A DNA stretch of 64,000 nt from HK1 sp965202735 (GCA_965202735.1 OZ241844.1:4526001-4590000); one strand, 5' to 3'; shown: positions 15,645-24,619, counted from the first letter of the stretch. The notes: generated by a model from the letters alone, not told the origin. Program-made: numbers and translations.

Positions 15645-17156
15645 TCACCGCCCCGAGCGGGGGAAGCCTGCCGGTCGACCGCCGCGCGTCGGCACCACCG
15701 CGATGTCCACCGAGGGCCTGAGCTCGGCGCAGACCGCGAGCACTTCGTGGATGCTCGACGCCTCGAACGCCTCGAACGGCGTCTCGTCGCCCACCCGATC
15801 CTCGTCGATCGCGGTGTAGGCGAGCTGCCTGAGGATGTAGTCGAAGCGCGACGCCCACTTCCTGGCGCCGAGCCGCGCGGTGGTCGAGCAGTTGTCGACC
15901 ATGTAGGACACGCCCTTGTAGTCCATGTAGGGATTGAGGCTGTCGACCGCCTCGATGATCGACTCGTTGGCGATTTCGGAGTAGGGGTGCCCGCGCTCGG
16001 ACAGGAGATCCACCTGGGCCATCATGCACGCGAGGTAGACGCCGGCGGTCTCGGCGTGCAGCGGCGCGTAGTTGCGGGTGCCGTCGGCGCGGACCTTCTC
16101 CCCGACCTTCCACATGTCGGTGCCGTCGATCTTCCCCAGGGGGTAGTGGCCGTGACGGCGGGTCGCCTGGATGACGCTGCGCACCTCGTTGCCGGACGCC
16201 ACGTCGTCGTAGATCTCCTCGAGGATCTCGCGGCAGGGGTGGTAGGCGGCGTTGTAGGCCTTGCGGAACGCCGCCTTCTCGTTCTCCTCGAGCTCCTCGT
16301 AGACCGCCTTCAGGCCGGAGCGGGAGATGGTCTTGCTGATGGGGCCGGTGATGGACTCGGCGCTGTTGATGAACGCGTCGTCCTTCGCCTCGCCCTTGTC
16401 CACGAACCGGGAGTAGAGGCTCTCGGCGATGCCGTGCACGGCGCCGAGCAGGATCCCCCGCTCGCCGAAGATGTCGGACCTGTACTCGCTCTCCAGCGTG
16501 GTCTCGAAGGTATAGGGCGAGCCGAGCCCGACCGCCCAGGCGAGCGCGTAGTCGGTGGCGCGCCCGTCGACGTCCTGGTGGACCGCGAACGAGCAGTTGA
16601 TGCCGGCGCCGTTCACCTCGCGGCCCTGCTCGTAGAGCCGGCGCACCGACGGACCCATCCCCTTCGGGCAGACCGCGATCACGTTGATGTTCGGCGGGAA
16701 GTCCTCGCCGGCGGCCTGCAGGTGGGAGAGCAGGAAGCCGTGCGAGAGGCCGAGCGTGGCGCCGGGGCGGAACGCGTCGAAGATGCGCCGGTAGTTCTCC
16801 GCGAAGGCGGCGTCGGAGATGAGCAGCAGCGCCATGTCGGATTCGCGGATGACGGAGTACATCTCGCCGAGGGTGCCGTTCTCCTTCGTGAACCCGACCG
16901 CCTCGGCCTGCTTCATCGAGGCCGAGCCTTCCCGCAGGCCGACCTTGACCCGGATGTCCGAGCCCTCCAGCGACTCGCGCAGGTTCTGTGCCTGCGCGGG
17001 CCCCTGCGACGACCAGCCGATGACGCCGATCCGGGAAATTCCCTCGAATGCCTTCGGCAGGAGCGGAAACAGGTGGCGGCCGCCGGCGACGATGGTCTCC
17101 TCGCGGTCGGCGAGCTGGATGGTTCGGGTCTCGAACACGTTCGAGGTGAAGGCCAC
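15645..17156 (-). CDS. ilvC: Ketol-acid reductoisomerase, plant-type long form
   Basis: Isomerises and reduces acetolactate or acetohydroxybutyrate with NADPH in branched-chain amino acid synthesis. At 503 residues it is a long-form enzyme, and its sequence follows the plant chloroplast enzyme rather than E. coli IlvC: GGRHLFPLLPKAFEGI, IGVIGWSSQGPAQAQNL (NADPH loop), LLISDAAFAENYRRIF, LSHGFLLSHLQ, VIAVCPKGMGPSVRRLY, EVNGAGINCSFAVHQDVDG, SDIFGERGILLGAVHGI, MWKVGEKVR, IEAVDSLNPYMDYKGVSYM and VDNCSTTARLGARKWA. The GTG at 17156 is preceded by GGAGGA. The last 15 or so residues lack homology and approach the R3 repeat. Confidence 0.95.
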   Translation of the reverse strand: MAFTSNVFETRTIQLADREETIVAGGRHLFPLLPKAFEGISRIGVIGWSSQGPAQAQNLRESLEGSDIRVKVGLREGSASMKQAEAVGFTKENGTLGEMYSVIRESDMALLLISDAAFAENYRRIFDAFRPGATLGLSHGFLLSHLQAAGEDFPPNINVIAVCPKGMGPSVRRLYEQGREVNGAGINCSFAVHQDVDGRATDYALAWAVGLGSPYTFETTLESEYRSDIFGERGILLGAVHGIAESLYSRFVDKGEAKDDAFINSAESITGPISKTISRSGLKAVYEELEENEKAAFRKAYNAAYHPCREILEEIYDDVASGNEVRSVIQATRRHGHYPLGKIDGTDMWKVGEKVRADGTRNYAPLHAETAGVYLACMMAQVDLLSERGHPYSEIANESIIEAVDSLNPYMDYKGVSYMVDNCSTTARLGARKWASRFDYILRQLAYTAIDEDRVGDETPFEAFEASSIHEVLAVCAELRPSVDIAVVPTRGGRPAGFPRSGR

Positions 17157-17470
17157 GGCGATTCCTCCGGAAATATCGTGCGGAAACGTTCAGGGGCGGG
17201 GAGGATAGGGCGATAGAGGGGTCGAGGCAAAGGGTGGGCGGACGGTTGGGCGGCGACGGTCGGGGACATCCGGCGTCCGGACCGCGAAGGGAAGCCGCTG
17301 CCGGTCCGCGGCGACGATGTGGCCGTCGTCCTCGCACGCCCGGACCGTTGTCGCTCGACAAGGCGGTCATCGGCGTCTCCGAAGCGCGGGCGGCGCCGGT
17401 CAATGCCTGAGTTGTGGCCGGGATGGCCGAGGGTATTCGCACCGCCTGCGCCTCACACCGGGGGATCATC
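17157..17470. other. Intergenic, about 310 bp, no gene seen
   Basis: Holds the ilvC upstream region and the 3' flank of the ROK gene. Near 17453-17490 a direct repeat TCACACCGGGGG occurs twice, overlapping the ROK stop codon. No hairpin followed by T residues was found. Confidence 0.4.
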
Positions 17471-18664
17471 TCACACCGGGGGGGTCATCACGGTAAACAG
17501 CGCCAGCCGTTGCGCGGCTTCAAGGTAGGTGGTCCGATTGACGTAGAACTCGATGGCGGCCGAATCTGCGCTTCCGGCGGCGCGTCGGAATGCGTCAATG
17601 ACGCCGTGACAGTATGCCTCGGCCTCGCATACCGGTCCCGCCAGAACAATGGTCTCGGGAAGGCAGGCGGCGGTCAGCGGCATCAGGGTTTCGCCGAGAA
17701 TCGTTCCGGCTTCGCGAAAGCGGTGGTGTTCCGGACCGCGTCCGCGATTCGACGCCCGCACCGCCGCCGCCAGTCGCCGCGCGATGTCCGACCTGCCGGG
17801 AACGCCGCCCGGCCCGACGCGATCGAGAATGGCTCGCCCCGAGGCGGCCTGATCCAGGGTGAGGGCCTTCTCGCAACCGTCCGGGTCCCGGATGGGTATC
17901 TTGCCGATCCAGCCCTCGTCGCCGCCTCGGTCCACGATCCGGCCGTCCAGCGCCAGACTTGCGCCCATGCCGACCGCGACATGAACGAGGAATATCCTGG
18001 CCTGTGACTGCAGCCTGGGCATGCCGAGGCTCGACATGCACAGAGCGTCGGCGATGTTCTCGACCCGCACCGGACAGGCGAGCCGCCTGGCAAGACACTG
18101 CTGCAGCGGAAAGTCGCGCCAGTCGAGCAGAGGCGCCCGGACCAGATGTCCTTCCGACCGTTCCACCAGGCCGGCCACCGCGACCGCGGCGCCGAGTATC
18201 CTGTGACGAGCGATGCCGTGGTCGGCAACGGTTTCGTCGATGAACCTCCCGACGAAATCGACCGCGGCAGCAGCGGATTCGACGGAGCGGGGAGGAACTT
18301 CCGCTGCATGCAGGGTGTTGCCGAGCAGGTCGGTGAGGGCCACCCGCTTCGAGAACGCGGACAGCGAGACGGCGATCACCAGCCGCCCGTCGGGCTTGAT
18401 CCGGAGCTCCGTTCTGCGGCGACCGAGCCGCCGGCCCCTGCGGCCCGGATCCCCCTCGCAGCAATACCCCTCCTCGATCAGCTCCCTGGCGATGCGCGAG
18501 ACCGAGGCGCTGGTCAGTCCGGTCAGCTCGGTCAGATCCTGGCGCGACATCGCTCCTCGCCGCGCAAGGGTGCGCAGGAGCAAGGCCCGGTTACGGCCCC
18601 GGATATCGGCCAAGTGGGGGCGTTTCGCCTGCAACAGGTGGTTGCCGTCGCCGTGGGGCCACAT
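17471..18664 (-). CDS. ROK family transcriptional regulator (NagC/XylR type)
   Basis: The 397-residue protein has an N-terminal winged helix-turn-helix (residues about 20-75: LLRTLARRGAMSRQDL, TELTGLTSASVSRIARELIE) followed by a ROK sugar-kinase-like domain (VIAVSLSAFSKRVALTDL; VAVGMGASLALDGRI; DEGWIGKIPI). The canonical zinc-binding ROK cysteine cluster CxCGxxGC is not present; in its place is PDGCEKALTLDQAASG, so the effector site is atypical. It is divergent from the DapA-like and TRAP genes and probably represses them until the imported substrate or its product binds. An R1 repeat lies in its 5' leader. Confidence 0.9.
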   Translation of the reverse strand: MWPHGDGNHLLQAKRPHLADIRGRNRALLLRTLARRGAMSRQDLTELTGLTSASVSRIARELIEEGYCCEGDPGRRGRRLGRRRTELRIKPDGRLVIAVSLSAFSKRVALTDLLGNTLHAAEVPPRSVESAAAAVDFVGRFIDETVADHGIARHRILGAAVAVAGLVERSEGHLVRAPLLDWRDFPLQQCLARRLACPVRVENIADALCMSSLGMPRLQSQARIFLVHVAVGMGASLALDGRIVDRGGDEGWIGKIPIRDPDGCEKALTLDQAASGRAILDRVGPGGVPGRSDIARRLAAAVRASNRGRGPEHHRFREAGTILGETLMPLTAACLPETIVLAGPVCEAEAYCHGVIDAFRRAAGSADSAAIEFYVNRTTYLEAAQRLALFTVMTPPV

Positions 18665-18882
18665 TTCGATTCCCTGCCAGTGTCTCGTGCCCGATGTGAA
18701 TCGCTTCCGGGCGAGAAGCCCTGCCGCCGCGCCGGCAGAGAGGTTGCACTCGACCGGTTCCGACGGCCCGGCGCAGCGGACCGATCCTGCATGGAGGATG
18801 GATGTCGGGCCAGGCGATGCGACGGCCCCGTTCGCGGCCGGCAGCGAACTCGGCGTCGCCGCCGCTCCATGAATCCGCAGCA

Positions 18883-18995
18883 ATTCCCGCCAGGCGGGAA
18901 CAGGCCCCTGAAATCCCCTCGACTCGACGCCCCGAAGGTCGAAGTCGCACCACAATCCCACCACGGTACAGCCTCTTCCGGGCGCTGGCGGGAAT
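18883..18995 (-). repeat. R1 dispersed repeat, copy D
   Basis: Reverse-oriented copy between the ROK gene and the DapA-like gene. On the minus strand it starts ATTCCCGCCAGCGCCCGG and closes CCCGCCTGGCGGGAAT. It is in the sense direction for the ROK gene (218 bp from its start) and antisense for the DapA-like gene. Confidence 0.9.
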
Positions 18996-19045
18996 CGCTG
19001 ATGAATCCGTACTTTGACTCCGCTCGCCATGGCGGGGTATATTTC

Positions 19046-19058
19046 TTACATAATGTAA
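19046..19058. promoter_or_regulatory. Candidate operator palindrome TTACAT-A-ATGTAA
   Basis: A perfect 6+1+6 palindrome in a markedly AT-rich stretch (TATATTTCTTACATAATGTA) that ends 34 bp before the DapA-like ATG, in the ROK/DapA divergent region. The position and symmetry fit a repressor binding site, most simply for the divergent ROK protein. The AT-rich surroundings could also provide the -10 region of the DapA-like promoter. Confidence 0.5.
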
Positions 19059-19092
19059 TTAATTCTGTTCTCAAGCCCGACTGGAGTTGAAC

Positions 19093-19989
19093 ATGACGGA
19101 TCCGACCGTGGGCCGCAAGGGAGGTTTGTACTGCTACGTGATGACACCGTACGACGACGCCGGCAACGTCGCTCCCGGTGTTCTCGAACGCTACGTCGAC
19201 GCAGTGATCGAGGGCGGCGTGGACGGTCTGACCTGTATCGCCAGCACCTGCGAAGGCGTGTACCTCACCCGGGAAGAACGCTTTGCGGTGGCGGAAACGG
19301 TCTGCGGCGCCGCAGCCGGACGGGTGCCGGTCAACGTTGGCGTGGGGGGATTTTCGACGCGGCAGACGGTCGAATTCGCCGAGCAGGCCCAGCGCTGCGG
19401 GGCGTCGAGCCTGATGGTCGACATGCAGACCTACTTCCCGATCGATTTCGACGCAGCGCACCGGCACTACGCCGACATCGCCAGGGCAACCGACGTGCCG
19501 GTTCGCGTCTACAACATCACGGTACCGACGCATTTTGACTTCACCCCCGACCGCGTCGCCCGGCTTGCCGACATCGACGCCATCGACTCGATCAAGGAGT
19601 CGTCCGGAATCGCCACCCGGGTACGTGACATCCGCGCTCTGTGCGGTGATCGGTTCGGCGTTTTCTGCGGCTTTCACTTCGTATCGCTGGAAGTGTTCCG
19701 GTACGGCGCGATCGGGTGGGAGTGCGGAATGCATCCCCTGATCGTCGGGGACTGCGTGGAGCTGTACCAGGCGTTGATCCGGGGCGACTTCCACACCGGA
19801 GAGCGCCTGTATCGAAGGCTGCAGCCGCTGTTCTTCTTCTTCAAGCACTATGGAGTACCCCAGTCGCTGAAAGCGATGTCGAAGTGGTCGGACATCGATC
19901 TGGGGCGACCCCGTCCGCCGCTGCCGGATCTGACGCAGGCGCAGACGGCCAGGCTGAGAGAGATCATGCAGGGCCTCGAGCACATCTGA
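19093..19989 (+). CDS. Dihydrodipicolinate synthase / N-acetylneuraminate lyase family aldolase
   Basis: 298-residue class I aldolase of the DapA superfamily (TIM barrel, Schiff-base mechanism). The catalytic Lys is K168 in SIKESSG and the proton-relay Tyr is Y140 in VRVYNITVP. The substrate-carboxylate motif, GTTGE in DapA and GSTGE in NanA, is altered to STCEG at 51-55. This change and the catabolic context argue against lysine biosynthesis and for cleavage (or dehydration) of an imported 2-keto acid; the exact substrate is unknown. The ATG at 19093 has TGGAG at -11. It is followed by a TRAP transporter in the same direction and divergent from a ROK regulator. Confidence 0.88.
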   Translation: MTDPTVGRKGGLYCYVMTPYDDAGNVAPGVLERYVDAVIEGGVDGLTCIASTCEGVYLTREERFAVAETVCGAAAGRVPVNVGVGGFSTRQTVEFAEQAQRCGASSLMVDMQTYFPIDFDAAHRHYADIARATDVPVRVYNITVPTHFDFTPDRVARLADIDAIDSIKESSGIATRVRDIRALCGDRFGVFCGFHFVSLEVFRYGAIGWECGMHPLIVGDCVELYQALIRGDFHTGERLYRRLQPLFFFFKHYGVPQSLKAMSKWSDIDLGRPRPPLPDLTQAQTARLREIMQGLEHI

Positions 19990-20085
19990 TTGCCGCAGGA
20001 TTCGGCGCGTCGGTGGGAGTACCGGCGCATTGTCATCAGTCGCCAACGGTCTCGTTCGAGACGCTCACCAACGGAGTACACGAAC

Positions 20086-21156
20086 ATGTCAACCAAACCA
20101 TCGACGACGACCTCCCGCAGGAACTTCCTCAGGACGTCCGGCAAGGCGTCGCTGCTCGGCATCGGCCTGCCGTATCTCGCGTTGCCGGGCCGAGCCGCCG
20201 CTGCGGACCATGTGTTGACCTTTGGCCATACCTTCGGCAAGGCGACCGAGGACGTGATGATCACCGGCCTGGATGTCTTCAAGCGCAAGGCCGAGGAGCA
20301 CGCCGGCGGCAAGCTGCTGGTGGACATCCACGAAGCGGGCAGTCTCGGCGGTCAGACCGTGCTGCCGCAGAAAGTGCTCACCGGCGCCATCCAGGGCTGT
20401 CAGCTCTCCACTCAGAACTTCACCCCGTTCTCGGACGTGTACAACCTGCTGGACTTTCCGTACATGTTTCCGAGCAACGAGAAGTTCGAGGAGATCCTCG
20501 GTTCGGGCGAATTCCTGGGCAGCGAATTCCTCGGCCAGCCGCGCGCCAAGGGGTTCGAGGTGCTGCCGGGAATGTGGGCCAACGCCGGGTTCCGGGTGCT
20601 CGGAATCTCGAAGAAGGCCGACCGCGTCGTCAAGACCCCGGACGATCTCGACGGGGTGAAGATCAGGGTGACCGGCTCGAAGGTCGAGCAGCAGATATTC
20701 AAGCTGACCCCGGCGAATCCCGTCTCGATTGCCTGGGGAGAGACCTATCAGGCCTTGCAGCAGGGTGCGGCCGACGCGCTCAACGTCGGTCTCGGTCCGC
20801 TGACCGCGACCAAGATCTTCGAGACGCTCGGCTCGGCCACCATGTCCCGGATCAACTTCAACTGCCACATCACCATCCTGAGCGCGCGGTGGTTCGGCGC
20901 CCTGCCGGGTGATGTCCAGGAGGCCATACTCAAGGGCGCGGCGGAAAGCTTCGAATTTCAGAAGGCCGGCCAAGCCAGGGCGAACGATGCCATGGTGGAG
21001 CGGTGGAAGGCCCGGGGAATCCGGGTACATGTACTCTCCGCCGAGGAGAAGAAGGTGTGGAAGGACACCGTCGGGCATACACTGCCGGTATGGGATTCGT
21101 TCAAGGAGCGTTACGGTAGAGCGCTCTACGGGCAGTTGGTGTCGATGACGGCATAG
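20086..21156 (+). CDS. dctP: TRAP transporter substrate-binding protein (DctP family)
   Basis: Periplasmic solute receptor of 356 residues. The N-terminus carries a twin-arginine-type signal (SRRNFLRTSGKASLLGIGLP), cleaved near RAAAADH, and implies export after folding. DctP features follow: LTFGHTFGKATEDVMI, VDIHEAGSLGGQTVLPQKVL, the helix around GISKKADRVVKTPDDLDGVKIRV with the carboxylate-binding Arg in KIRV, and WGETYQALQQGAADAL. A carboxylate ligand is expected. It is the first gene of a dctP-dctQ-dctM set behind the DapA-like aldolase. Confidence 0.93.
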   Translation: MSTKPSTTTSRRNFLRTSGKASLLGIGLPYLALPGRAAAADHVLTFGHTFGKATEDVMITGLDVFKRKAEEHAGGKLLVDIHEAGSLGGQTVLPQKVLTGAIQGCQLSTQNFTPFSDVYNLLDFPYMFPSNEKFEEILGSGEFLGSEFLGQPRAKGFEVLPGMWANAGFRVLGISKKADRVVKTPDDLDGVKIRVTGSKVEQQIFKLTPANPVSIAWGETYQALQQGAADALNVGLGPLTATKIFETLGSATMSRINFNCHITILSARWFGALPGDVQEAILKGAAESFEFQKAGQARANDAMVERWKARGIRVHVLSAEEKKVWKDTVGHTLPVWDSFKERYGRALYGQLVSMTA

Positions 21157-21365
21157 CGTTTCCGGTGCGAGCGCCCGTCCGGGGCTCGCCGCGCGCGCCT
21201 CGGCAGCTTGCGGAGCGCTCCGGCCGTGCCCATGAATTCGCCCGGAGTGGGTTCGGTCGGCCGCAGGGCGCCGGGGCGTGCCATCCATGGCGCGTCACCG
21301 CAAGGCCGACGCCGGCAGATCCGCATGCGCGGCGGTGAGCCGGCGACCAATCGGGGCTGGAGTGG
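21157..21365. other. Spacer between dctP and dctQ, no gene seen
   Basis: About 210 bp, unusually long for a TRAP operon. No ORF shows coding character and no T-tailed terminator is visible, so read-through from dctP is likely. Confidence 0.4.
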
Positions 21366-21851
21366 ATGAAGACCTTGACCTTGCTTCGCCACCTCGACGA
21401 GAAGGCCGTGAAGTGGTTCGTCATCGGCACATACAGCTATTTCTGCCTGATCATCCTGATTGAAGTCATCCGGCGCTACGTGTTCGGCGCTTCGAGTCCG
21501 TGGGGCGAGATGACCGCGCGATACGCCTTCGTCTACCTGACCTACGTAGCGGCGGCGGAGGCGATTCGTCACCGCCGGCATATCCGCATCGACATCGTGC
21601 CCGCTCTGCTGCCGCCGCGAACGAGTGTCTGGCTGCAGTGGTACATCGACGCGCTGGTCCTGGTGCTGGCGGCGGTGGTCATCCACTACTCGCTGGAGCT
21701 GATCCATCTCCAGTGGACGGTCGGGATCGTCATGACCGCGGCGGACGTCAACATGGCCTTCGCCCAGGCAGCTCTGCCCCTGGGGTGGGCGTTGATCGCG
21801 ATACGCGTGGTCCAGAGCTGGGCCAATCCGTCGGCGAAGCGCTCCGGCTGA
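21366..21851 (+). CDS. dctQ: TRAP transporter small membrane subunit (DctQ)
   Basis: The 161-residue protein has four predicted transmembrane helices (about 18-36, 55-70, 90-110 and 130-150). The family block SSPWGEMTARYAFVYLTYVA, the RHRRHIRID loop and the last helix all match DctQ. It pairs with DctM to form the secondary transporter. Start at ATG 21366 with TGGAG upstream. Confidence 0.92.
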   Translation: MKTLTLLRHLDEKAVKWFVIGTYSYFCLIILIEVIRRYVFGASSPWGEMTARYAFVYLTYVAAAEAIRHRRHIRIDIVPALLPPRTSVWLQWYIDALVLVLAAVVIHYSLELIHLQWTVGIVMTAADVNMAFAQAALPLGWALIAIRVVQSWANPSAKRSG

Positions 21852-21889
21852 CGGACATCTCACAGCCGGATGGGCGGCGAGCGGCGTCA

Positions 21890-23176
21890 GTGCAGACCAA
21901 CACCATCTTCATACTGCTGACGGCATTCCTGATGCTGTTTCACCTCGCCATCGGGGTGCCGTTGTTCGTGGTGCTGGGCCTCGGCGCGCTGGTGATGATG
22001 CTTCTCTGCGGGGTCTATTCGATCAACGTGTTCGGGGAAGCGCCGTTCAGCGCGATCGACAGTTGGGCGCTCCTGGCCATGCCGCTGTTCATACTCGCCG
22101 GCGAGCTGATCTCGCGCGGGCGCACCGCGGCCGACCTCGCGCGCCTGGGCGAGGCGGTCGCCGGATGGATCCGTGGCGGGCTCGGCATGGCCACGATCTT
22201 CGGCTGCTTCTTCTTCGCCGGCACCAGTGGCTCCAGCTCCGCCGACACCATCACCATCGGCCGCATCATGATTCCGGCGATGAGACGGCGGGGATACCAG
22301 CCCAGCTATGCGGCGTCGCTGGCCGCATCCGGCGGCATCCTCGGCGTCATCGTCCCGCCAAGCCTGATATTCATCGTCTACGGCATCGCCACCAGCACGT
22401 CGATCGGTGATCTGTTTCTCGGTGGGATCTTCCCCGGGCTGCTGCTGGCCCTGACGATGTGCCTGGCGAACTACCTGGTCTGCAGGTTCACCGATTGGGG
22501 CATCCCGGAACGCCGGCGATTCTCGTGGTCCGATGCGGGCTCGGCGCTCTGGCAGGCCAGATACGGCCTGGGCGCACCGCTCATCATCCTTGGCGGCATC
22601 TACAGCGGAATCTTCACTCCGACCGAGGCCGCTTCCGTCGCCGTGGTCTACGTGCTCGTGGTCGAGATGGCGATCAACAAGTCGTTCGGCGTGTCCGAGC
22701 TGATCGCCGCATTCGGCCGCGCCGCGATCATGACCGGAGTGCTCGGCCCGATCATCGCGTTCTCCATCCTGTTCGGAGAAACGCTGGCCATTCTCCGGGT
22801 GCCTGCGGACATCGTCGCCTTCTTCCTCGGGCTTCCGGTCGGCAAGGCCGGGTCGGTGGCGCTGATCATCGTCGTGCTGCTGCTGGTCGGCTGCATCCTC
22901 GAACCGATAGCCGCCATCCTCGTGGTGATGCCCATTCTGCTGCCGATCGGCATGGAGCTGGGATTCGACCCGGTACACTTCGGGGTATTCGTCGTGTGTG
23001 CCCTGGCGGTCGGATTCATCACACCGCCGGTGGGGATCAACCTGTTCGCCGCGGCGGCGGTCAGCGAGGAGCCGTTCCTGAAGATCGCGGTGAAGGCGAT
23101 CCCCGCGTTCCTCGCCCTCGTCGTCGCGATTGCGGTCGTCGCGCTGTTTCCGGGCATCACGCTCTGGTTCCGCTGA
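21890..23176 (+). CDS. dctM: TRAP transporter large permease (DctM)
   Basis: The 428-residue sodium-driven permease has a dozen hydrophobic helices. The DctM signatures are FAGTSGSSSADTITIGRIMI, MRRRGYQPSYAASLAASGGI, VIVPPSLIFIVYGIAT, SGIFTPTEAASVAVVYV, PIAAILVVMPILLPI and ITPPVGINLFAAAAV. Translation most likely starts at GTG 21890 (VQTNTIFILL), 38 bp after dctQ; no better start lies downstream before the first helix. It imports the substrate captured by DctP. Confidence 0.94.
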   Translation: MQTNTIFILLTAFLMLFHLAIGVPLFVVLGLGALVMMLLCGVYSINVFGEAPFSAIDSWALLAMPLFILAGELISRGRTAADLARLGEAVAGWIRGGLGMATIFGCFFFAGTSGSSSADTITIGRIMIPAMRRRGYQPSYAASLAASGGILGVIVPPSLIFIVYGIATSTSIGDLFLGGIFPGLLLALTMCLANYLVCRFTDWGIPERRRFSWSDAGSALWQARYGLGAPLIILGGIYSGIFTPTEAASVAVVYVLVVEMAINKSFGVSELIAAFGRAAIMTGVLGPIIAFSILFGETLAILRVPADIVAFFLGLPVGKAGSVALIIVVLLLVGCILEPIAAILVVMPILLPIGMELGFDPVHFGVFVVCALAVGFITPPVGINLFAAAAVSEEPFLKIAVKAIPAFLALVVAIAVVALFPGITLWFR

Positions 23177-23259
23177 CGTGGCCTCCGGCGCAGGCGTCCG
23201 CCGCGAAGAGCGGCCCGTTCACCGGTTTCCTGGCCGGCGCTCGACCCGCTGGATCCCCT

Positions 23260-23336
23260 TGGTCGGGGTGAGAGGATTTGAACCTCCGACCCCTGCCTCC
23301 CGAAGGCAGTGCTCTACCAGGCTGAGCTACACCCCG
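23260..23336 (-). tRNA. tRNA-Pro (CGG)
   Basis: Cloverleaf on the minus strand, 77 nt including an encoded CCA. The acceptor stem is CGGGGTG/CACCCCG with discriminator A, the D arm is GCTCAGCCTGGTAGAGC, the anticodon stem-loop is CTGCC-TTCGGGA-GGCAG with anticodon CGG, and the T arm contains GGTTCAAATCC. Confidence 0.97.
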
Positions 23337-23367
23337 CGCATGCGCCGCCCCGGCGGAGGCGGCGGCG

Positions 23368-24366
23368 TCAGTAGCTGCGGCTCGTGGTGAACTCGGCGAG
23401 GCCGGCCAGGGCATCGCGGTAGGGTGAGCTCGGGATCGCGTCGAGCGCCTCACCCGCGAGCGCCACCTCGTCCGCAGCAAGCTCGGCAGTGTAGGCGATG
23501 GCCCCGGTCGCTTCAACGGCGGCGATGACCTCCTCGATGGAGTCGAGTCCCCGGGTCCTGATCGCGTCCTGCAGTACGCGGGCCGTGCCTCCGCCGCTCC
23601 CCCGTATGGCGTGGATGAGGGGGAGGGTGGGCTTTCCTTCCGCGAGATCGTCCCCCACGTTCTTGCCGATCTCGCCCGTGCGGCCGCGGTAGTCGAGGAT
23701 GTCGTCGACGAGCTGATACGCGGTGCCCAGGTGCCGGCCGAACCGCGCCATCGCGTCCTCGCGTTCGCGGGGGGCGTTCGCGCACACCGCCCCGAGCCGG
23801 GCCGCGGCCTCGAACAGCAGCGCGGTCTTGCGCCGGATGACCTCGAGATAGCTGGTTTCGGTGGTGTCGGGGTCGTGGCGGTTGAGGAGCTGCAGCACCT
23901 CCCCGTGGGTAATCTCGCTGGTGGTGTCGGCCATGATCCGCAGCACCCGCATGTCGCCGAGCGTGACCATCATCCGGCAGGCGCGCGTGTAGAGCGAGTC
24001 GCCGACCAGCACCGCCACCTCGTTGCCGAACAGTACGTTCGCCGTGCTTCGCCCGCGCCTGAGCTGCGAGTCGTCGACGACGTCGTCGTGGAGGAGCGTC
24101 GCGGTGTGGATGAACTCGACGATCACCGCGATCTCGACGTGCCGGTCGCCATCGTAGCCGAGCGCGCGGGCGGCGAGCAGCACCAGCAGCGGCCGCAGCC
24201 GCTTGCCCCCGCTGCCGACGATGTGCTCGGCGACCTGGTTCACGAGGGCGATGTCGGACGCGAGACGGGCCCGGATGGTGCGATCGACGGCCGCGAGGTC
24301 GTCGGCGACGAGAGCCCGAATGGAAGCGAGGTCGCCAGACGCAGGGGTCGGCGCAGCGGCAGGCAT
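23368..24366 (-). CDS. ispB: Octaprenyl/polyprenyl diphosphate synthase
   Basis: Elongates isoprenoid chains to make the ubiquinone side chain. The 332 residues carry both Asp-rich motifs: LLHDDVVDDSQLRRG (first DDxxD, with the downstream RR) and LVDDILDY (second), plus GGKRLRPLLVLL at the start of the fold and FGNEVAVLVGDSLYTRA. The start at 24366 (MPAAAPTP) gives a family-typical N-terminus. It is divergent from rplU-rpmA-obgE, the standard gammaproteobacterial arrangement; an R2 repeat lies in the shared upstream region. Confidence 0.95.
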   Translation of the reverse strand: MPAAAPTPASGDLASIRALVADDLAAVDRTIRARLASDIALVNQVAEHIVGSGGKRLRPLLVLLAARALGYDGDRHVEIAVIVEFIHTATLLHDDVVDDSQLRRGRSTANVLFGNEVAVLVGDSLYTRACRMMVTLGDMRVLRIMADTTSEITHGEVLQLLNRHDPDTTETSYLEVIRRKTALLFEAAARLGAVCANAPREREDAMARFGRHLGTAYQLVDDILDYRGRTGEIGKNVGDDLAEGKPTLPLIHAIRGSGGGTARVLQDAIRTRGLDSIEEVIAAVEATGAIAYTAELAADEVALAGEALDAIPSSPYRDALAGLAEFTTSRSY

Positions 24367-24455
24367 GGTCGGTGTGATCCGCAGCCGCGGGAGCGGCGTC
24401 GGCGCGAGTATAGCCTTGAAGGGCCGGCCCGGCTCGTACCCGCCCCTTCCGCGCA

Positions 24456-24583
24456 GGACCATTCAAAAGTCGCGGTCATTGGCCGCCCGACCGGAAGATC
24501 GCACGGTGACGGGCGGTCTTTCGGCATCGAAGGCCCGGACCGAGGGCCTGATGAACCGTTCGTCACGACTTCTGGAGAGCCCC
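24456..24583 (+). repeat. R2 dispersed repeat, copy 1 (about 128 bp)
   Basis: Begins GGACCATTCAAAAGTCGCGG and ends CGTCACGACTTCTGGAGAGC. The two ends are imperfect inverted repeats around AAGTCGyG. The internal GACCGGAAGATCGCACGGTG and CTTTCGGCATCGAAGGCC blocks are shared with copies at 49125 and 60180 (reverse). Confidence 0.88.
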
Positions 24584-24619
24584 GCCCCTTCCGCGGCCCG
24601 AACCGCGGAGCCGGAGTCG

